From Roseobacter weihaiensis (GTDB taxonomy: Bacteria; Pseudomonadota; Alphaproteobacteria; Rhodobacterales; Rhodobacteraceae), in NCBI RefSeq assembly GCF_020622345.1, contig NZ_JACNMO010000004.1, positions 248,001 to 312,000 on the forward strand: DNA of 64,000 nt, in the 5' to 3' direction. The translations under genes were made by a program, and so were the position numbers. The notes under the pieces are model-generated. The model had not been told where the DNA came from. It saw nothing but the letters and a program-made list of their open reading frames with translations, and did not search any database. This document shows positions 18,199-25,673 of this stretch, piece after piece (the first letter of the stretch is position 1; each line of letters begins with the position of its first letter).

Positions 18199-19362
18199 AT
18201 GTCAGTTTTGCAGCGCAAAGCGCAGGTTGGAAAGCAGGAGCATCAGGCACGGGCCATGACCGTGCCAAAAGCTTTGCGCGTGGGCCTGGCAAGAATTGCT
18301 GATGATGTCTTTGAAATGGCGCTTGCCGTGATCGGGGTCACGCAAGAGCGGTGCAGCGGGGAGGAGCTTGCCGAAAAGGTCGAAGAAAACGCTTTGCTGG
18401 TTCTGCTGGACGGGGTCAGAGGGGTGACCGGCGGGGTCGTTCTTGGATCGGGTCTGGTGGGCGCCTTGGTGCAGCAGCAGACCACAGGACAGGTTTCCGC
18501 GACACCAACAGAGGATCGTCGGCTCACGGAAACGGATGCAGCCCTCTGTGCGCCCATGCTCGATGCGCTTTTTGCCCATGCGCATGATCTTCTGGAAACG
18601 CCGCCCGAAAAGAACCTGCTGGCCCCTTACAAATTTGGTGCGCGGGCCGAAAACGCACGGCTGTTCTGCCTTGCCCTGGATGAGCCGGATTATCACATCC
18701 TGCGCCTGACCATCGATGTGGCCTCGGGTGCGTTCCAATCCACCATAATGCTGATCTTGCCGTTGCCGACCGCCAAGGCGGAAATGGTGCGCGACCGCTC
18801 AGATGCAGAACCCCCTGTTGCGCCCGCGACGCTGGGCGCGGCCGTGATGGGCATGCAGGCAGAGCTTTCGGCGGTGCTTTGCCGTGTACGCCTGTCCTTG
18901 TCCAGCATGAGCGCCCTCCAGCCGGGCGACACGCTTTCGATCCCGGCGGATGCGTTCGACTGCGTCGAACTGGTATCGATTGAGGGGCGGGTCGTGGGTT
19001 CCGGCGGCGTGGGACAGATTGAAGGGCAAAGAGCCTTGATGTTGGAAACGGAAGGAAAGCGTCCTGCAGAGACTGCGCGCACGCCTGATGTCGAAGAGCC
19101 TGCCGAAGAAGCTTCTGATTATACAAATCTCGATCTGCCGGAGCTCGAGCTTGCACCAAGTGAGGCATTGGCAGAAGTCCCGGACGCGGGCGGGCTGATG
19201 GACCTTCCTGATCTTCCTGATTTGCCCGATTTGCCCGATTTGGATGACATTGGTGGCGAACCCTTGGGTGACCTGCCCGACCTGCCCGATCTTCCGGACC
19301 TGCCTGATCTTGATGGCGACCTGCCCGACCTTGGCGATCTGCCCAAGCTGAACATCGCCTGA
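18199..19362 (+). CDS. Orphan FliM/FliN-like (SpoA domain) protein with acidic LPD-repeat tail
   Basis: A 387-residue protein. Residues about 20-200 resemble the FliM middle (CheC-like) domain; about 205-280 look like a SpoA domain (LSSMSALQPGDTLSIPADAF, then G-x-V-G-x-x-x-G-Q-R-A-L). The last 53 residues are an acidic D-L-P repeat. No signal peptide or membrane segment is present, and no flagellar gene is nearby. It could be a diverged motor-switch paralogue or a SpoA adaptor. The domain assignment is moderately secure; the role is not known. Confidence 0.7.
   Translation: MSVLQRKAQVGKQEHQARAMTVPKALRVGLARIADDVFEMALAVIGVTQERCSGEELAEKVEENALLVLLDGVRGVTGGVVLGSGLVGALVQQQTTGQVSATPTEDRRLTETDAALCAPMLDALFAHAHDLLETPPEKNLLAPYKFGARAENARLFCLALDEPDYHILRLTIDVASGAFQSTIMLILPLPTAKAEMVRDRSDAEPPVAPATLGAAVMGMQAELSAVLCRVRLSLSSMSALQPGDTLSIPADAFDCVELVSIEGRVVGSGGVGQIEGQRALMLETEGKRPAETARTPDVEEPAEEASDYTNLDLPELELAPSEALAEVPDAGGLMDLPDLPDLPDLPDLDDIGGEPLGDLPDLPDLPDLPDLDGDLPDLGDLPKLNIA
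19201..19359 (+). repeat. In-frame 9-base repeat encoding Asp-Leu-Pro units
   Basis: Codes two runs of D-L-P triplets (residues 335-348 and 358-372) separated by an I-G-G-E-P spacer, then D-L-P-D-L-G-D-L-P. Synonymous codons vary (CTT/TTG/CTG, CCT/CCC), so the protein repeat is kept although the DNA has diverged, which suggests selection on the peptide rather than recent slippage. Confidence 0.85.
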
Positions 19363-19378
19363 CGTAATGTCTGGCGGG

Positions 19379-19804
19379 TTAGAGGCGCGCTGCCGCTTCA
19401 AGCGTGGGTCTTAGATTTTCCAGATCGTATCCCCCCGCACGGGCCGCGGTGATGATGTCATCCACCGGCATGTCCCCGGCGACCCCCAGAGCCCAGGCGA
19501 TGGTCGAGCGTGTGCCCGAAGCGCAATAGGCCAGCACAGGTCCGTCGCACTCCTCAATAAGTGCTCGGTTCGTCGCAATCACCTCCGGCGTCATGGTCTG
19601 GTGCGTGAGAGGCTGCACCACAAATTCCAACCCGGCCACCGCCGCCGCTTTTTCCATCGCTGCCATCTGGTGGCTCGGGGGCACTTCTATATCGGGCCGG
19701 TTGCATAGGACACGCCTTATGCCCGACGCGCGGATCTCCGGCAGGTCCTCGGGCGACAGCTGTGGGGCGGCAAAAAAATGCGGGGTGATTTGACGTATAT
19801 CCAT
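19379..19804 (-). CDS. TIGR01244/DUF442 family sulfur transferase or phosphatase (Blh N-domain type)
   Basis: A 141-residue cytoplasmic protein with the dual-specificity-phosphatase-like fold. The catalytic loop is C-A-S-G-T-R-S with Cys94; the N-terminus (MDIRQITPHFFAAPQLSPED) is family-typical. The same domain forms the N-terminal part of the Blh protein in bigR-type H2S-detoxification operons, where it accompanies YeeE/YedE transporters and a persulfide dioxygenase. Here only decayed YeeE/YedE copies remain upstream on the same strand. The enzyme itself appears intact. Confidence 0.88.
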   Translation of the reverse strand: MDIRQITPHFFAAPQLSPEDLPEIRASGIRRVLCNRPDIEVPPSHQMAAMEKAAAVAGLEFVVQPLTHQTMTPEVIATNRALIEECDGPVLAYCASGTRSTIAWALGVAGDMPVDDIITAARAGGYDLENLRPTLEAAARL

Positions 19805-19879
19805 GGCTAAGGGTTAGGCCACCGGTGGGGCGCTGTCCAGATGTCTGCGCAGGGTGGGGCCAGCAACACCCTGCAATCA

Positions 19880-20238
19880 GTGCCGCCGGAAAGGCTAGCC
19901 CACCGCCCGCCATAGCTCAAGGATGCAAGAGCCGGTCCGGCGCAGAGGACCTCCAATCCCCAAACGATACCGAAAAGCGCGGCTCCTGACAGAAGCGGGA
20001 GGTTTATCTTGCGGGATCACGGGTCCGGCTCCCCCTCGGCCAAGGAAGCTCCGCGCCGCACAACCCGCCATGCCAGCGCCATCGGCAGAATTGCGCGCGC
20101 CTTGACGAAGACCAGCGTGGCACCCCAGACGACAAAGAAATCCGGAAACCCCAGCACTTTCCGCATGTCGGTCATGCCGGACAGCCAGAGGCCAAGTCCG
20201 AAGGGCGCGCCGGACATCAGTCCAATCAGATTACGCAT
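19880..20238 (-). pseudogene. DUF6691/YedE-type sulfur transporter subunit, frameshifted remnant
   Basis: The frame from the ATG at 20238 gives MRNLIGLMSGAPFGLGLWLS, then GMTDMRKVLGFPDFFVVWGA, the DUF6691 N-terminal half, and stops at 20017. In another minus-strand frame, from about 20005 to 19885, comes LPLLSGAALFGIVWGL, then CAGPALASLSYGG, the C-terminal half of the same family. One or more indels between about 20010 and 20100 therefore split the gene. Several normally conserved glycines and the P-x-x-x-L-A-F-V region are also eroded. It would have encoded one subunit of a YeeE/YedE-type thiosulfate or sulfide-derived sulfur importer. Confidence 0.72.
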
Positions 20239-20405
20239 CTGCCTGTCTTGCGATCAGATCGCTCAGCGCACCCGCCGCAATGAACGTGCATGTGGCAATG
20301 AAGCTGCGCGGGTTGAGACGGCAGATACCGCACACCGCCTGTGAGGCGGCCGTTGCCCGGCAGACAAACCGCACCAGCGCTGCCAATCAGCAGGTCGCCC
20401 GGTTG
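20231..20405 (-). pseudogene. YeeE/YedE transporter remnant (C-terminal part only)
   Basis: The minus-strand frame ending at TAA 20231-20233 reads AVCGICRLNPRSFIATCTFI, then AAGALSDLIARQ, matching the YeeE/YedE C-terminal signature (G-H-G-V-C-G-L-A-R-L-S-x-R-S). Just upstream, another frame reads GDLLIGSAGAVCLPGNG, resembling the preceding L-L-V-G-F-G-T-R-L-G-N-G-C. The N-terminal two-thirds are absent, because the neighbouring gene ends at 20485. The stop overlaps the DUF6691 remnant's start (ATGCGTAA), so the two once formed a coupled pair. Confidence 0.65.
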
Positions 20406-20484
20406 GTCCCCAGATTCAGTCAGTGCTTAACCGATGCTCCCCCCCCCGAAGTTTTTGGTGACTGCCGCTCCGGGATTATCCGTT

Positions 20485-20727
20485 CTAGGCGAGAAAAATG
20501 CCCAGAATTACCAGCATCAGCCCGATGGCTGATAAAAACAAGGACCCCAGATTGAGCGGCAGCGCCCTTCGCAGTTTCTCTCGCAAGGCCTCTTCAGGCA
20601 ATTTGGCGCGCCGGGCGCGGGCGACAAAAACGATGCACCAAACCAGCCCGCAGAGCCCTGCGAGCGACAGCAAGGCACCGCTCCAGATCAGCGCGTCAAA
20701 GATGGTGATATCGGAGGCATTTTCCAT
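20485..20727 (-). CDS. Small two-span membrane protein of unknown function
   Basis: An 80-residue protein with hydrophobic segments at about 12-34 and 58-79 joined by a basic loop (RARRAKLPEEALREKLRRAL). Both ends of the hairpin would face the same side. No family is recognised with confidence; similar short proteins are annotated as hypothetical in related bacteria. It is followed by the YeeE remnant on the same strand after 80 bases. Confidence 0.65.
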   Translation of the reverse strand: MENASDITIFDALIWSGALLSLAGLCGLVWCIVFVARARRAKLPEEALREKLRRALPLNLGSLFLSAIGLMLVILGIFLA

Positions 20728-20852
20728 GCCGCCGGGCTATCCAATCAAACCCGCTTTGACAAGAGGGGGGCTTGAGCCGCGCCTCTTGAGCCCACCGCGT
20801 ACGGGTTTATCTTGCGGGACGGTGCTTCTGTCTAAAGCATGATTGCGAGGTT

Positions 20853-21626
20853 TTACCCCCAGAGTGCCTTGTGGATCGCCGCCAGCCCATCGGTTAGCGC
20901 TGCTGGACCCGGTTGAAGGATCAGGGGGGATTTAATCTCGTAAATCCGCCCATTGGCAATGGCAGGTATCTCTTGCCAGCCGGGTCTGGCGGCTATTTTC
21001 TCGGGCTTGACTTTCTTGCCGCACCAGGAGGCGAGGATGATATCCGGTGCGGCTTCGATCACTTGCGCGGGGTCGAGGATACGGGCCTTTGCGCCCTGTT
21101 GGGCACGCAGCGGCGCAAAGACATCGCAGCCCCCGGCGATCTCGATCAATTCCGACACCCAGGTGATGCCGGCAATTGGCGGATCGTCCCACTCCTCAAA
21201 ATAGACCCGAGGGCGAGAGGGGGGCGGCCTGTCGCGATGGTCTGCAATCCGGCGGGCATAGGTTTCGCGTAGAGCATGCGCCCGGCCCGCGCAGCCGGTC
21301 AGCGCACCCAATGTCGTTATCATATCGAGAATTTCATCGACCCGGCGCTGATTAAAGGCGTGCACCGTCAGGCCTGCGCGGATCAGGTCCGCTGCAATAT
21401 CAGCCTGAAGGTCGGAAAAGGTGAGGACCAGGTCGGGCCGTAGGGCGATGATTTTGGGGACATCCGCAGAGGTAAACGCCCCGACACGTGGTTTTTCCCG
21501 GCGGACCTGTGGCGGGCGGACCGCATATCCCGTGACGCCGACAATCCTGTGGGACTGCCCCAGCAGATAGAGCGTCTCAACGGTTTCTTCCGTCAGGCAG
21601 ATGATGCGTTCCGGGAATCGACCCAT
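20853..21626 (-). CDS. Cobalamin/iron-siderophore-type ABC binding-protein fold (BtuF-like), no signal peptide
   Basis: A 257-residue protein of the class III periplasmic-binding fold used by BtuF and related proteins: RIICLTEETVETLYLLGQ near the start, IVGVTGYAVRPPQVR, LRPDLVLTFSDLQ, and a C-terminal GWQEIPAIANGRIYEI, the usual BtuF/FhuD end. It begins directly in the first domain (MGRFPERI) with no signal peptide, so export is doubtful. Such signal-less copies are common in alphaproteobacteria and are called cobalamin-binding proteins; the true ligand is unknown. No permease or ATPase gene is adjacent. Confidence 0.8.
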   Translation of the reverse strand: MGRFPERIICLTEETVETLYLLGQSHRIVGVTGYAVRPPQVRREKPRVGAFTSADVPKIIALRPDLVLTFSDLQADIAADLIRAGLTVHAFNQRRVDEILDMITTLGALTGCAGRAHALRETYARRIADHRDRPPPSRPRVYFEEWDDPPIAGITWVSELIEIAGGCDVFAPLRAQQGAKARILDPAQVIEAAPDIILASWCGKKVKPEKIAARPGWQEIPAIANGRIYEIKSPLILQPGPAALTDGLAAIHKALWG

Positions 21627-21840
21627 GGTTCCTCCGGTCGGTCAGATGCGGTGTTGGCCGCTTGTCGATAGGATCTCGGTGCAGCCCAGGTCAAGGTGTC
21701 TGACCGGGGGGGTAGTGGACTTCCGGGTCAGGCAGGGGATAAGGCATCGGGCACAGAGGGCCCAAAGCCGCTTGCGGCGACGCGATCAGGACGTTAGGCA
21801 GACGCCATATTGCCACCCGACCGCACCCCAGGAGCCAACC

Positions 21841-22128
21841 ATGAGCGATACTGCCACGAACCCTGTCGAAACTGAATCCCAAGCGGACGCAAGCTACCGC
21901 GTGACCTCGAATGAGTTGCGCCAGTTTGTCGAGAGGATTGAGCGGCTGGACGCGGAAAAAAAGGACCTGGCAGAGCAGCAAAAAGAGGTGATGGCAGAGG
22001 CCAAGGCGCGGGGGTATGACACCAAGGTTCTGCGCAAGGTGATTGCGCTGCGCAAGCGCGACGCGGACGATCTCGCAGAGGAAGAGGCGGTACTGGAGAT
22101 GTACAAAGAAGCGCTCGGCATGAACTGA
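21841..22128 (+). CDS. gapR: GapR-family DNA-binding protein (DUF2312)
   Basis: A 95-residue protein matching the DUF2312/GapR family in length and sequence: VTSNELRQFVERIERLDAEK, then an acidic/basic helix (KDLAEQQKEVMAEAKARG), and VLRKVIALRKRDADDLAEEE. In Caulobacter, GapR is a nucleoid protein that binds overtwisted DNA ahead of polymerases. AGGAG lies 8 bases before the ATG at 21841, which rules out the longer in-frame reading from 21601. It stands alone between convergent or unrelated genes. Confidence 0.92.
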   Translation: MSDTATNPVETESQADASYRVTSNELRQFVERIERLDAEKKDLAEQQKEVMAEAKARGYDTKVLRKVIALRKRDADDLAEEEAVLEMYKEALGMN

Positions 22129-22200
22129 GGGGCCGACACGCCAACCGGCACTGGCCCATATCGATCTGGCCGGTCAGGTCGCCGGGTACGGTGCTGCGTG

Positions 22201-23034
22201 TCAGTGGCTCATCAGCACCGGTATCTTGGCGTGCAGCGCAATGTCGTGGGTCACGCCCCCGATCAGCCCTTCGCGCAAGGGGGAGTGCTCGTAGGCCCCC
22301 ATTACCAGCAGCCCCGCGCCCGTGGTGTCACAATGCTCCACCAGCGTGTCCGCAATCGTTTTGCGTCCGCGCGGAAGCTCCGTCAGGGTGACCTCTACAT
22401 CATGCCGGTCAAGCACGGTCTGTACGTTGACACCCGGCAGGCTGCCTGCAAGGGGGGAGCGCCCGACCGAGACGATCTCCACAGATGTTTCGGTCTCGAG
22501 AATCTGCATCGCGTCCGCCAGGGCCCGCGCGGCGGCGCGGCCCCCGTCCCAGGCGACCACGGCCTTGTTGTTAAAGACCGACCCGCGATAGCCGGCAGGA
22601 AAGATCATCACCGGCCTGCCGCTGTCAAAGGTGACGCGGTCGGGGTAGATTTCGATATGCGACCGCCCCGGCGCCTGTGGGGTTTCATGCATGCCCAGTA
22701 CGGTGATGTCAAAGAGCCGCGCGTAGGCGGTCACGGTTTGCTGGACGCTGTCACCGCTGTCGATCCAGTGCAGCTTTTCTACTGGGACGTTGGCGCATAT
22801 CTCTTTGAAACTTTTTGCAATTTCCTCGTTGGGCTGGTTCTCTACATCCATGATCGCGTCCCTGACCTTTTGGGGCATCCACGGCTTGATCTGTCCCGAG
22901 AGGGTCGAGCCGCCATGGGCAAAAAGGCCGGTGAGATGCGCGTCGTAATACTGCTGCATCTTGACCGCGCCATGCAGCGCGGCCCCTGAACCGGGCAGAC
23001 CGTTATAGGCGACGAGGATGTTCTTGATCGACAT
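22201..23034 (-). CDS. Universal stress protein, two UspA domains
   Basis: A 277-residue cytoplasmic protein with tandem UspA folds. The first (about 1-140) opens with IKNILVAYNGLPGSG; the second (about 150-277) contains AVVAWDGGRAAARALADAM and ends with the ATP-binding signature GAYEHSPLREGLIGGVTHDI (G-x2-G-x9-G-S/T type). It is 15 bases downstream of the panE-like gene on the same strand and may be co-transcribed with it. Confidence 0.9.
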   Translation of the reverse strand: MSIKNILVAYNGLPGSGAALHGAVKMQQYYDAHLTGLFAHGGSTLSGQIKPWMPQKVRDAIMDVENQPNEEIAKSFKEICANVPVEKLHWIDSGDSVQQTVTAYARLFDITVLGMHETPQAPGRSHIEIYPDRVTFDSGRPVMIFPAGYRGSVFNNKAVVAWDGGRAAARALADAMQILETETSVEIVSVGRSPLAGSLPGVNVQTVLDRHDVEVTLTELPRGRKTIADTLVEHCDTTGAGLLVMGAYEHSPLREGLIGGVTHDIALHAKIPVLMSH

Positions 23035-23049
23035 GGCAAGCGCCTTTTT

Positions 23050-24027
23050 TTAGGGGTATAGCCCGGCCGTTCGGGCGCGCAGCTTGGTCAGGGCCAGAAC
23101 CGTATCGACGGTGGGCGTTGCGGTTTGGGTGACGTGCCCGAGTTCCTGTACCGACCCCAAAAGCGCATCGATTTCCATCGGTCGGCCAGCTTCCAGATCC
23201 TGCAGCATCGAGGTGCGGTGTGCGCCGACAGCGGCCCCGCCATCAATGCGGCGGTCCACGTCGATGGGAAATTTTACGCCTAGTTTCTCGGCAATTTCCT
23301 GGGCTTCGACCATCATGCCACGGGCGACGGCCCGTGTGCCAACATCGGTACACAGCACATCAAGCGTCGCATGGGTCAGCGCAGAGATCGGATTGAACGA
23401 CAGGTTGCCCCAAAGCTTCACCCAAATCTCGTCGCGCAGACGGGGCCGGACGGGGGCTTTCAACCCGGCGGCAGACAGCGCTTTGGACAAGGCCATTGCA
23501 CGCTCTGATTTGCTGCCGTCCGGTTCTCCCAGCGAAAACCGGTTGCCTTCGATATGTTTGATTGTGCCGGGCTCCGAGACTTCGGCGGCGGGATAGACGA
23601 CACACCCCAGCACCCGATCCGGCCCAAAGCCCTCCCACTGGGCATTGCCGGGATCAACGCTTTCAAGCCGGGTGCCCTCCAGCGGGCCTTCAAGCATGTG
23701 AAAGTACCACCAAGGCACCCCGTTCACGCCGCTGACGATGGTGGTATGCTCACCGATAAGCGGTTGCATTTTCGCGACCACGGGGGGAACGGAATGCGCT
23801 TTGAGCGTCACGATGACATAGTCCTGCGGACCCAGATCGGCGGGATCGTCTGAGGCTGTGACCTTCACATTGGTCTCGCCGCCCTCTTCGATCAGCGTGA
23901 GCCCCTTTTTCTGCATTGCGGCCAGGTGCGGCCCGCGCGCAACGAGGCTAACATCCGCCCCGGCCTGGGCAAGCTTAACCCCCATGTAGCCGCCGATGGC
24001 GCCTGCTCCAAAAATGCATATTTTCAT
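23050..24027 (-). CDS. panE: 2-dehydropantoate 2-reductase family protein
   Basis: A 325-residue NADP-dependent reductase of the ketopantoate-reductase family. The Rossmann motif IFGAGAIGGYMG opens the protein; the catalytic-lysine region KLWGNLSFNPISALT lies near residue 208. This longer clade often acts on keto acids other than ketopantoate. It stands 102 bases downstream of the acyl-CoA ligase on the same strand, after a TTTGCAAAC site, so a role in the neighbouring catabolic module is as likely as CoA biosynthesis. Confidence 0.8.
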   Translation of the reverse strand: MKICIFGAGAIGGYMGVKLAQAGADVSLVARGPHLAAMQKKGLTLIEEGGETNVKVTASDDPADLGPQDYVIVTLKAHSVPPVVAKMQPLIGEHTTIVSGVNGVPWWYFHMLEGPLEGTRLESVDPGNAQWEGFGPDRVLGCVVYPAAEVSEPGTIKHIEGNRFSLGEPDGSKSERAMALSKALSAAGLKAPVRPRLRDEIWVKLWGNLSFNPISALTHATLDVLCTDVGTRAVARGMMVEAQEIAEKLGVKFPIDVDRRIDGGAAVGAHRTSMLQDLEAGRPMEIDALLGSVQELGHVTQTATPTVDTVLALTKLRARTAGLYP

Positions 24028-24089
24028 CGCTTATTTCCTTCGTCATCCCGTAAGGGATTGATATTTATACCTCACAAAGCCCGCTCCGA

Positions 24090-24098
24090 TTTGCAAAC
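24090..24098 (-). promoter_or_regulatory. TTTG(T/C)AAAC motif copy 2
   Basis: TTTGCAAAC contains the palindrome TTTGCAAA in the 102-base gap between the ligase stop and the panE-like start. It matches motif copies before both ScfR-type regulators with one T/C change. It could serve a promoter for the panE-like gene. Confidence 0.3.
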
Positions 24099-24129
24099 CT
24101 GAGCCGTCTCCTTGTAAAGCGGGCCGGAA

Positions 24130-25653
24130 TTACACTTTTTCCACCAGCCCCAGCTTTTCAGCCATCCCGATGCGCTGCATCTTGCCCGTGGCCCCCTTGG
24201 GAATTTCATCCAGGATGATGATCTTGCGCGGCACCTTGAAATCCGCCATCCGCTCCTTGGCAAAATCGCGGATATCGCGTTCGCTGGCCTCGCCCTTCAG
24301 CACAACGGCGGCGGCGACCTCTTCGCCCAGCTTCGGATGCGGCAGGGCAAAGGTCACCACCTGCGCGATGGCGGGATGATCGAGCAGCACGCCGTCCACC
24401 TCGAGCGGGCTGATCTTTTCGCCGCCCCGGTTGATGATCTCCTTGAGCCGCCCGGTCAGATGCAGATAGCCATCGCTGTCAAAAGCCCCCTGATCGCCGG
24501 TCCGGAACCAGCGCGCGTCCTCGGCCTCGAAAAAGCTTTTGGCATTGGCTTCGGGGTTGCTCTCATAGCCCGGCGTGACATTGGGCCCCGAGATGACGAC
24601 TTCGCCCGTACCCTCGATCAGACGGTCCTCGGTTTCATGGGCAATGCGCACCTTTGGCCCGGCTTCGACGCCAACGGCACCGGGTTTCTGCGCCCGCGGT
24701 GGCAGCGGGTTTGAGGCCATCTGATGCGCGGCCTCCGTCATGCCGTACCCTTCGATTACCGGGGCGCCAAAGGTCTCCGCCAGCGCCTGCATGACCTGCG
24801 CGGGCAGGGAAGCCGATGAGGACCGCAGAAAGCGCAGCGGCACCTCCTTGATGATTTCTTCGTTCCGGCTGGCGCGGGTCAGGATCGCCTGATGCATTGT
24901 CGGCACGGCGGTGTACCACGTGGGTTTGGCCTGCCGCAGTGATCCAAAGAACCGCAGCGCGTCAAAGCCGGGCGCGCACCAGACCGATGCACCGGCCGCC
25001 AGCGAGGCGGAAACCGCGGCGATCAGCCCATGAATGTGAAAGAGTGGCATGACGTTCATACAGCGGTCCGCCGGCGTCAGATCGAGAGAGACGCGGATAT
25101 GTTCGGCAGAGGCGGCAACGTTGGAGTGCAGCAAGGGCACGATCTTGGGCCGCGAGGTGGTGCCGGAGGTGTGCAGGATGAGGGCCACATCCTCCGGGCC
25201 GGGGGCGGTGGTGTCTGCCTCCCCACTGGCCTCTGAGGTGAGCGTGATGGTCCCGGCCGGTGCCCCGTCCGGCACGGTGACGCGGATGACCTTGATGCCC
25301 AGCGTGCCTGCGGCAGCAACGGCGGGGCCTTCGTCATCCGCCATGACCACCAGCGCCTTGGCTTTCAGGTCATCGAGGTAGAACACGTATTCCTCTTCGC
25401 GGTAGGCGGGGTTCAGAGGGGCCGTCACGGCGACCTGCGCGATGGTGATGAACGCCGCGGCCATCTCCGGGCCATTCGGCAACACGATCGCCACGCGGTT
25501 ACCGCGCCCGATGCCAAAACCGTGCAGCGCTGTGCGGACATCTGAAGTGAGTGCGCGCAATCCCCCATAGCTCAACCAGTCCGCGGTCGGAGACCCAAGG
25601 GCTTTGGACCCATCATCATGCCCTGCGATCAGACCAGATACTGTTGTTTGCAT
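24130..25653 (-). CDS. AMP-forming acyl-CoA ligase, oxalyl-CoA-synthetase-like (Pcs60/AAE3 type)
   Basis: A 507-residue ANL-superfamily ligase. P-loop ILHTSGTTSRPKIV (residues about 155-168), aromatic-site EGYGMTEAAHQM, hinge GRLKEIINRGGEKISP and catalytic lysine in KGATGKMQR are present. The block TWYTAVPTMHQAIL and the overall style match the yeast Pcs60/plant AAE3 clade that forms oxalyl-CoA. The actual substrate here is unproved. It is followed by the panE-like gene and preceded by tctA (20-base gap), so its substrate may be what TctABC imports. Confidence 0.85.
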   Translation of the reverse strand: MQTTVSGLIAGHDDGSKALGSPTADWLSYGGLRALTSDVRTALHGFGIGRGNRVAIVLPNGPEMAAAFITIAQVAVTAPLNPAYREEEYVFYLDDLKAKALVVMADDEGPAVAAAGTLGIKVIRVTVPDGAPAGTITLTSEASGEADTTAPGPEDVALILHTSGTTSRPKIVPLLHSNVAASAEHIRVSLDLTPADRCMNVMPLFHIHGLIAAVSASLAAGASVWCAPGFDALRFFGSLRQAKPTWYTAVPTMHQAILTRASRNEEIIKEVPLRFLRSSSASLPAQVMQALAETFGAPVIEGYGMTEAAHQMASNPLPPRAQKPGAVGVEAGPKVRIAHETEDRLIEGTGEVVISGPNVTPGYESNPEANAKSFFEAEDARWFRTGDQGAFDSDGYLHLTGRLKEIINRGGEKISPLEVDGVLLDHPAIAQVVTFALPHPKLGEEVAAAVVLKGEASERDIRDFAKERMADFKVPRKIIILDEIPKGATGKMQRIGMAEKLGLVEKV

Positions 25654-25673
25654 CAGTGTATTCCTTTTCTCAG

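Noticed and set aside
19554-19913. 119-residue open frame on the minus strand overlapping the DUF442 gene
   Set aside because: Out of frame with the conserved C-A-S-G-T-R-S protein; the region upstream is explained by the DUF6691 remnant.
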